Made by a program: the position numbers and the translations under genes
Notes under the pieces: model-generated
Seen by the model: only the letters and a program-made list of their open reading frames with translations
Told to the model about the DNA's origin: nothing
Database searches by the model: none
Assembly: GCF_041821025.1 (NCBI RefSeq)
Contig: NZ_JBGUAY010000006.1
Coordinates: 310,001 to 374,000, forward strand
DNA from: Egicoccus sp. AB-alg6-2
GTDB taxonomy: Bacteria > Actinomycetota > Nitriliruptoria > Nitriliruptorales > Nitriliruptoraceae
DNA length: 64,000 bases
Direction of reading: 5' to 3'
In this document: piece after piece, positions 59,815-64,000 of the stretch
How positions within the stretch are numbered: position 1 is the first letter of the stretch
How the letters are laid out: each line of letters begins with the position of its first letter

Positions 59815-60309
59815 TCACGGTGAAGCCCCCGTGACGTGGTCGAGCCAGCGATCAACATCCGCCGAGTCGTCATCCCCACGCTCGTCATACTTCAAGATGT
59901 CAACCTCAGCCCGCACCAGCTGCGCCACCGCAGCCGCGTACTGCCGCAACGCATCACTCGTCGGCTCATCGAACCGCCGCTCGTTGTAATCGTTGTCCTT
60001 CCCCCCGAAGCTGAACGCCGTGTGCGGCTCCCCCATCCGATCAATGATCCTGTCGATCCGGCCATGCAACTTCGCCAGACGCTCCGCCCGCGCCTCCGCC
60101 CCATACGCACGCCGCGTCTCCTGCGCCCTCACCACGCGCGCAAGGTTGGACTGATCCACGGCCACCCCGGCGGCTCGGGCGATGCGTCCGACGGTTTGTT
60201 GGGAGCGGCCGGTTTCGCGGGCGACCTGGCCGTAGCTCTTGCCTTGCTGGACGAGCTCGAGGATGCGTTGACGTTCGTTGTCGGTCAGTGGGACTCCGCG
60301 CTTGCCCAC
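59815..60309 (-). CDS. Terminase small subunit
   Basis: This is a 164-residue protein. An N-terminal helix-turn-helix (PLTDNERQRILELVQQGKSYGQVARETGRSQQTVGRIARAAGV) recognises DNA. A helical region (RRAYGAEARAERLAKLHGRIDRIID) and a C-terminal part that would contact TerL follow. Place before TerL agrees. It would select phage DNA for packaging. Confidence 0.82.
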   Translation of the reverse strand: MGKRGVPLTDNERQRILELVQQGKSYGQVARETGRSQQTVGRIARAAGVAVDQSNLARVVRAQETRRAYGAEARAERLAKLHGRIDRIIDRMGEPHTAFSFGGKDNDYNERRFDEPTSDALRQYAAAVAQLVRAEVDILKYDERGDDDSADVDRWLDHVTGASP

Positions 60310-60312
60310 ACG

Positions 60313-60510
60313 TCAGCCTGCTTGTCGGCGTAGACGCCGAGCGGTGAGAGCGACGTGGACGCGGTGGCGGACCGCCTGAGTCGCCCCCCAGACCGTGAGG
60401 ACGGCCGCGGTTACGAGGGCGAGGACCAGGAGGACACCGGCACACCACGCCAACAGGTCGAGGGTGAAGGTCGCGCCGTCAAGGGCACGCTGCAACGCAC
60501 GTGAGATCAT
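60313..60510 (-). CDS. Small single-helix membrane protein before terS
   Basis: This is a 65-residue protein with one helix (DLLAWCAGVLLVLALVTAAVLTVWGA) and a basic end (RHRVHVALTARRLRRQAG). Three bases separate it from the terS start. The ribosome site is weak. Function is unknown. Confidence 0.5.
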   Translation of the reverse strand: MISRALQRALDGATFTLDLLAWCAGVLLVLALVTAAVLTVWGATQAVRHRVHVALTARRLRRQAG

Positions 60511-60914
60511 GCCGGCGAGTGTCGTGCCGCACGTGACCCGGACTGCTCTTGGTTTCGAGACAGGCCGGTGCCATGCCTTCGCGGTGGACCAGGCCGTCCG
60601 CCTGACTGACCGTGCCTGGTGTTCACGCCGGACAACCGCTCACGCCGCTGCGCGAGGAGCTGGTGCGTGGGTGCTCGCGTTGTCGGCGTCAGGATGCGAC
60701 ACTGGCCGCGCCTGCGTCCGGCGTTCGCTTCGTGCGTGCATCGGCGGAACGACGTTGCCAGGCAGCACCCCAGCTCCCATCGGTGGTCATAAGCGTGCGC
60801 GCACGCGGACCACGTCCGTAGGAGCCACCTCGCGCTCACGCGCAGCGCCCCCACCTCGAGGGGCGACAGGGCTTGTGCTGCCTATGGGGCGGCACGTAAT
60901 CGAAGGACTGGACA
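60511..60914. other. 404-base gap without a convincing gene
   Basis: Frames here are short and look random in composition. CGTGACCCGG at 60532-60541 resembles the TGTGACCCG motif. The stretch lies between divergent genes (60510 minus, 60915 plus), so promoters for the packaging operon and for the DUF3800 cargo are expected here. Confidence 0.5.
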
Positions 60915-61055
60915 ATGCAGGCAGAAGAGTTGATCAGGCTGGTGCTGGCGGAGTTGCGGCAGCTACGCCGCGCACAGGAAGACCAAACGGTCGCTGTAGG
61001 AGGATTGGCTCGAATCCTGAAAGACTTGCAGGCCGAACTCGGCCGTGAGAGGTAG
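60915..61055 (+). CDS. 46-residue coiled-coil peptide before the DUF3800 gene
   Basis: ATG 60915 to TAG 61055 encodes MQAEELIRLVLAELRQLRRAQ... GLARILKDLQAELGRER, two amphipathic helices. AGGA lies eight bases upstream. It precedes the DUF3800 gene by 52 bases on the same strand. It could be a small partner (for example an antitoxin-like peptide) of that protein; this is inference. Confidence 0.5.
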   Translation: MQAEELIRLVLAELRQLRRAQEDQTVAVGGLARILKDLQAELGRER

Positions 61056-61107
61056 CCGGGAACGGGCATTATCGCGCCTAGGCTGGTGGCGGGGAAAGGG
61101 GAAGGCG

Positions 61108-61896
61108 ATGTCGACGCATCTGTTGCGCGCCTACGTGGACGAAACCGGCGACCGGGGGATGAAACCCTCTTCGTCGGAGTACTTCGCCTTCGCTGCGGTC
61201 CTGTGCCGGGATGCGAACACGACGGTTCTCGGCGAAGCCCTGGCGGATCTCGTCCGCGAAGCGGGCAAGCCACCCGGTAGCGTCCTCCATTGGTCGAAGA
61301 ATATGAAGGACCACGCCTTACGCACCTACGCTGCGCAGATTCTGTCCGGCCTGCCGATCCGTTTGCTCTTCGTGGTTGTGCCGAAGCGAGCGATCCAACC
61401 CAACACCCATCTCGCCCGCTCAACCGTGGGCTATTACAACTTCGCCGCCCGCCTGGTGCTCGAACGCGTGGGCTACTTCACCGCTTCCCGGCAGCGCATT
61501 GAACAGAAGACGGACCCGGCAGCAATCTGCCGGACCAAGGTGACGTTCGCCCGCGTCAAGGGATTCCGGCCCCGATTGCTGCAGGACTATGTCGGCCTGC
61601 TCCGAACCAGGCAGGGCAACGAGGCGTGGAGCAACGGGCTGACTACCAAGGTCGCCGTGGCGGGGCAGGCGGAATCCCCGCTACTCCAGTGGGCCGACAT
61701 CGCGGCTGGTGCATTCGACGCCGCCGTCAAACTGGACAGGTACGGCAACCATGAGCCGGCCTACTTGATGCGCCTGGGACGCCTCATCGATTGCAGCGGC
61801 GATGGGCGAATCCTCGGCTACGGCATCAAGTCGCTCGGAGGCGAGGACTACTTGCAGGCCATGCCTTGGTGGACCGCCGACTGGTGGAAGGGTTGA
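61108..61896 (+). CDS. DUF3800-family protein, plus-strand cargo gene
   Basis: This is a 262-residue protein. LLRAYVDETGDRG at the start, HWSKNMKD, LLFVVVPKRA and LQWADIAAGAFDAAVKLD near the end match DUF3800, which has an RNase H-like layout with acidic residues (Asp11, Glu12) and occurs in phages and defence-rich loci. Substrate is unknown. ATG 61108 has a GGGGAAGG purine tract upstream. It ends at a 20-base inverted repeat. Confidence 0.8.
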   Translation: MSTHLLRAYVDETGDRGMKPSSSEYFAFAAVLCRDANTTVLGEALADLVREAGKPPGSVLHWSKNMKDHALRTYAAQILSGLPIRLLFVVVPKRAIQPNTHLARSTVGYYNFAARLVLERVGYFTASRQRIEQKTDPAAICRTKVTFARVKGFRPRLLQDYVGLLRTRQGNEAWSNGLTTKVAVAGQAESPLLQWADIAAGAFDAAVKLDRYGNHEPAYLMRLGRLIDCSGDGRILGYGIKSLGGEDYLQAMPWWTADWWKG

Positions 61897-61990
61897 AGCC
61901 GGCAGGGAAAGGCGGGTCACAATCAAGCCACCTGCGGGGCGGCCGGCTCAGTTGCCCGAGCGTGCGGACCCCCGCCCTTCCCTACCGGCT
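61897..61990. repeat. 20-base inverted repeat with 54-base loop after the DUF3800 gene
   Basis: AGCCGGCAGGGAAAGGCGGG (61897-61916) pairs with 61971-61990 at 18 of 20 positions. It begins at the base after the DUF3800 stop. The gap 61897-62077 otherwise holds no gene. It may be a terminator for the convergent genes or a structured RNA. Confidence 0.65.
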
Positions 61991-62077
61991 TCCGGTCTGC
62001 TAACGAGGCTAGCGACCGGGCTGGGAATGTCAACGATGCGATGCCGGCATGTACACCGTCCCGGCCGATAACCGTCA

Positions 62078-62410
62078 CTACTCGCTGCGTGGCCTGTCGA
62101 GCCACTCGTCGAGCGACCCCGGGTCCGACTGCTCCCGCTCCCCGAACGGCACGTAGGGCTTCCCAGCCTGCGCGTCCATCTGATCCTGAATCGCCCGCAC
62201 CATCCCCTTCTGCGCCGTCGCCGCCACATTCGCCAACTGCGCCAGCAACACCGCCGCATCCACACGCGACCGCGGTGACCCGTCCTCCAACGCCCGCTGT
62301 GTCTGCTTCGACAGCCGCCGGACCGTCACTGCCAGCTCCTTCTCGCGGCGGCGCAGCTTCGCCTCCTCCGGATGGGGCGGCAGATCAGTCGGGATGTCGT
62401 TCGGGTTCAT
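62078..62410 (-). CDS. Phage protein of unknown function, coiled coil
   Basis: This is a 110-residue, charged, mostly helical protein (MNPNDIPTDLPPHPEEAKLRRREKELAVTVRRLSKQTQRALEDGS...). It overlaps the next upstream gene by 4 bases and so belongs to the replication-side operon. No family is recognised. Confidence 0.6.
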   Translation of the reverse strand: MNPNDIPTDLPPHPEEAKLRRREKELAVTVRRLSKQTQRALEDGSPRSRVDAAVLLAQLANVAATAQKGMVRAIQDQMDAQAGKPYVPFGEREQSDPGSLDEWLDRPRSE

Positions 62411-62712
62411 GCGGGCCTCCTCGCACGCAGATCAGCGATGTAGCGGGCATTCGCCCTCGTGCACCGGGCGCAGGCGCAGCCCTGATGCTTGTAGCCGTTC
62501 CTGGTTCCGTGCCGGACGTCCCCCGCCGACAGCCGACACGCACGGTCGCCCCGGCCACCACAGCCGCACGGCGTGCGGAGTTTCGGGACGACACGGTGGG
62601 CGAACGCCTCTGCCGACGGCCGGTCCCACGCCTCCGACTGCACCAGCACCGCGACCATCCGGCCTACCGGGTCGTCCGGCACATCGAGCTCGAGCTGCAC
62701 CGCGGCGCTCAC
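62407..62712 (-). CDS. Small zinc-binding phage protein
   Basis: This is a 101-residue protein from GTG 62712. The end HGTRNGYKHQGCACARCTRANARY is a cysteine motif frequent in actinophage proteins, and CGCGGRGDRAC lies before it. It probably binds zinc and nucleic acid. GTGA overlap with the preceding gene and ATGA overlap with the next support one transcript. Confidence 0.7.
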   Translation of the reverse strand: MSAAVQLELDVPDDPVGRMVAVLVQSEAWDRPSAEAFAHRVVPKLRTPCGCGGRGDRACRLSAGDVRHGTRNGYKHQGCACARCTRANARYIADLRARRPA

Positions 62713-62894
62713 GGCACGTCCAGACGGTCGAACCGGGCGTGCGGCATCGACGTCAGGTGCCACGACCCGCACCCGCACCGGTAGATCCGGCCCTCCTGAC
62801 GCCACCCGTAACCGTCTTCTGCAGCGGTCTGGCAGGACCGCTTCGCGGCCTTGGCTTCGTGCTTGGTCGCGTAGCCGATCTTCGAGCACGACAT
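62709..62894 (-). CDS. Small Cys/His zinc-ribbon phage protein
   Basis: This is a 61-residue protein: MSCSKIGYATKHEAKAAKRSCQ then IYRCGCGSWHLTSMPH. The YRCGCGSWHLTS motif is common in small actinophage proteins of unknown function. It overlaps the next gene by 4 bases and lies 3 bases after the loader gene. Confidence 0.75.
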   Translation of the reverse strand: MSCSKIGYATKHEAKAAKRSCQTAAEDGYGWRQEGRIYRCGCGSWHLTSMPHARFDRLDVP

Positions 62895-62897
62895 CGG

Positions 62898-63560
62898 TCA
62901 CGCCTTCCGCCGGTCAGGGCCGTCGACGACGACCAGGTCCGTCATCTCGTGCAGCCGAGACACCGCCCGCTCCCCCAGATGCTCACCGAACTGGTCGAGG
63001 GTCAGGTTCGACGTCGCGACCAGCAGCATCCGGCGCGAATACACCGCCTCGAGCAGGCCGTTCAGCTCCCCGACACGCCAGTCGGTCGCCTGCTCCGCCC
63101 CGATGTCGTCGAGCACCAACAGCCGGCGACGCAGGATCCGCTCACCGACCGGGATCCGGTCACGCTGGCCGATGTCGCCCTGCATCGCCCGAATCAGATC
63201 CGGGGTCGGCCAGAACTGGGCGAACTGCGGGGCACCCATCTCGACCGCCAACGCCCCAGCGATCAGCGACTTCCCGCGTCCGGGTAGACCGAGGATCAGC
63301 AACCCGGAATCATGGTCCGGCTGCTCGCGGACCCGGTCGAGCCACACGCGGGCGGTCTTGACCGCGCCGGTCTGCTCGAGGTCGTCGAGGCGGGCGTGGT
63401 AGCGGGGCGGCACCCGCGGCGGAGCGCCGAGCGTTGGGACGGCTTCCGTCGGCGGTGGCGGTGCGGGCCGGCGTGGAGCCCGTGCCGCGGCCTGGCGGAG
63501 CCGGGCGACGAGCTGCTGCGGGTCGCCGAGTTCGGCGCCGATCGGGGTCGGTTCGCTCAC
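62898..63560 (-). CDS. DnaC/IstB-type helicase loader ATPase
   Basis: This is a 220-residue AAA+ protein. Walker A is GLPGRGKS, Walker B is RLLVLDDIGAE, and sensor-1 is LLVATSNLTLDQ. The N-terminal 60 residues are Pro/Ala-rich, as in phage loaders. It would place the host replicative helicase on phage DNA. It follows the initiator-like gene with a 4-base overlap, a lambda O-P-like order. Confidence 0.88.
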   Translation of the reverse strand: MSEPTPIGAELGDPQQLVARLRQAAARAPRRPAPPPPTEAVPTLGAPPRVPPRYHARLDDLEQTGAVKTARVWLDRVREQPDHDSGLLILGLPGRGKSLIAGALAVEMGAPQFAQFWPTPDLIRAMQGDIGQRDRIPVGERILRRRLLVLDDIGAEQATDWRVGELNGLLEAVYSRRMLLVATSNLTLDQFGEHLGERAVSRLHEMTDLVVVDGPDRRKA

Positions 63561-64000
63561 GATGTTGCCTCTCTGCCGTGCCAGCCGGCGCGGTAGTCGA
63601 CGTCGCCGTCGGGCGGGCGGGGCGGACCCTTCGGCCGTCCGCTGCCGGGCCGGTCTTCGGTGGCGCGGCGGAGCCAGTTGCGCCAGGTGGCCTGCCAGTC
63701 GACCTTGCGGCCGTCCTTGCCCGGCTTGGCCTGCCAGTAGTCGCGGAACTTGCGGTACTCGCCGCGTGCGGCCTCGATGCCGCCGACCGCAGCGATCAGG
63801 TCCGGTTCGTCGGCCGGGCGCCAGTCGTCAGGCAATCGAGTGCCGCGGGGGGACCGAGCCGAAGGCGAGGGGGGTTCCTGTTCCGAAGGAACAGGGGGTA
63901 CGGGTACGGGGTTACGAACATCGGGCGAACGTTCAGCACCTGTTCGCGAAGTGTTCGGGCGAACATCTTTCGAACGGTTGGTCTTGGTTCCCTTGCGGTT
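63557..64000 (-). CDS. Phage replication initiator-like protein, C-terminal part
   Basis: The frame is open to the right edge, so the N-terminus is missing (at least 147 residues visible). A polar Pro/Ser/Arg-rich linker (codons at 63836-64000) leads to TRLPDDWRPADEP, EYRKFRDYWQAKPGKDGRKVDWQATWRNWLRRATED, a C-terminal pattern common in phage replication proteins that lie before DnaC-type loaders. The missing part would probably hold a winged-helix DNA-binding domain. The linker DNA contains phased CGAAC repeats. Confidence 0.78.
   Translation of the reverse strand, partial: NRKGTKTNRSKDVRPNTSRTGAERSPDVRNPVPVPPVPSEQEPPSPSARSPRGTRLPDDWRPADEPDLIAAVGGIEAARGEYRKFRDYWQAKPGKDGRKVDWQATWRNWLRRATEDRPGSGRPKGPPRPPDGDVDYRAGWHGREATS
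63877..63975. promoter_or_regulatory. Candidate phage origin: phased CGAAC repeats and a dyad inside the initiator gene
   Basis: CGAAC or its complement GTTCG occurs at 63915, 63926, 63942, 63953, 63960 and 63971. Three pairs are each 11 bases apart, about one helical turn. A perfect dyad, CCTGTTCC-GAA-GGAACAGG (63877-63895), lies beside them. Iterons inside the initiator linker are known for lambda-type origins. Confidence 0.5.

Larger units (their letters stand above)
36434..64000. mobile_element. Siphovirus-like prophage inserted in tadA, left end and most of the structural genes
   Basis: A serine integrase at the junction, terminase, portal, scaffold, capsid, tail tube, frameshifted tail chaperones, tape measure, lysin and a DnaC-like loader are all present in normal phage order. 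Every recognisable structural gene is open, so the element may be intact. Its right end is outside the window; at least 27.5 kb is visible. Confidence 0.95.

Noticed and set aside
60612-60821. A 69-codon plus-strand ORF with CSRC
   Set aside because: It has no ribosome site, its end is low-information Ala/Arg sequence, and there is no overlap or coupling with neighbours.

Overview
The window is very GC-rich DNA with tightly packed genes, many GTG starts and 4-base GTGA/ATGA gene overlaps. It carries a Rex-hemA-hemC-hemD cluster, a BldN-type ECF sigma factor with a DUF5667 partner, an LPXTG-like surface protein and a Tad pilus locus. This points to an actinobacterium. A deep lineage such as Nitriliruptoria is my guess and is not shown by the sequence.

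Host part (1-36433). 1-3369 holds System II cytochrome c maturation genes: ccsB (partial), resB, ccdA and a TlpA-like thioredoxin lipoprotein. Two tiny tandem ORFs lie between resB and ccsB. 3596-8882 is a respiratory quinol-oxidising operon with a split, b6-type cytochrome b, a Rieske protein, a diheme cytochrome c and an embedded two-cluster ferredoxin. 8999-19560 is heme synthesis (hemL, hemB, then rex-hemA-hemC-hemD) mixed with a hydrolase, GDPD, YihY and glutaredoxin genes. 19560-32230 carries an acyl-CoA ligase, a sugar-isomerase-like protein, the ECF sigma module, a surface protein, an acyltransferase, an SDR, AcuC, a DHFR-like reductase and a MATE exporter. 32240-36433 is the pilus locus: TadG/TadE-like proteins, Flp pilin, TadC, TadB and the 3' part of the TadA ATPase gene. 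Cytochrome c maturation, the quinol complex and heme supply fit one respiratory programme.

Prophage part (about 36434 to beyond 64000). tadA is cut near its middle. Immediately beyond the cut lies an intact large serine integrase, followed by a siphovirus-like genome read mostly on the minus strand. From the right edge inwards this runs: replication initiator (partial), DnaC-like loader, small zinc proteins, TerS, TerL, portal, minor head protein, scaffold, a Met-type tRNA, capsid, connectors, tail tube, frameshifted tail chaperones, tape measure, tail proteins, an SLH metalloprotease and the lysis genes. A secreted MBL-SLH-HhH protein sits next to the integrase. Plus-strand cargo genes (DUF2511-like, HEPN-like, small zinc protein, coiled-coil plus DUF3800) are wedged between the minus-strand head and packaging genes. 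Two of them share an upstream sequence motif. The right attachment site, the rest of tadA and the immunity genes lie outside the window.
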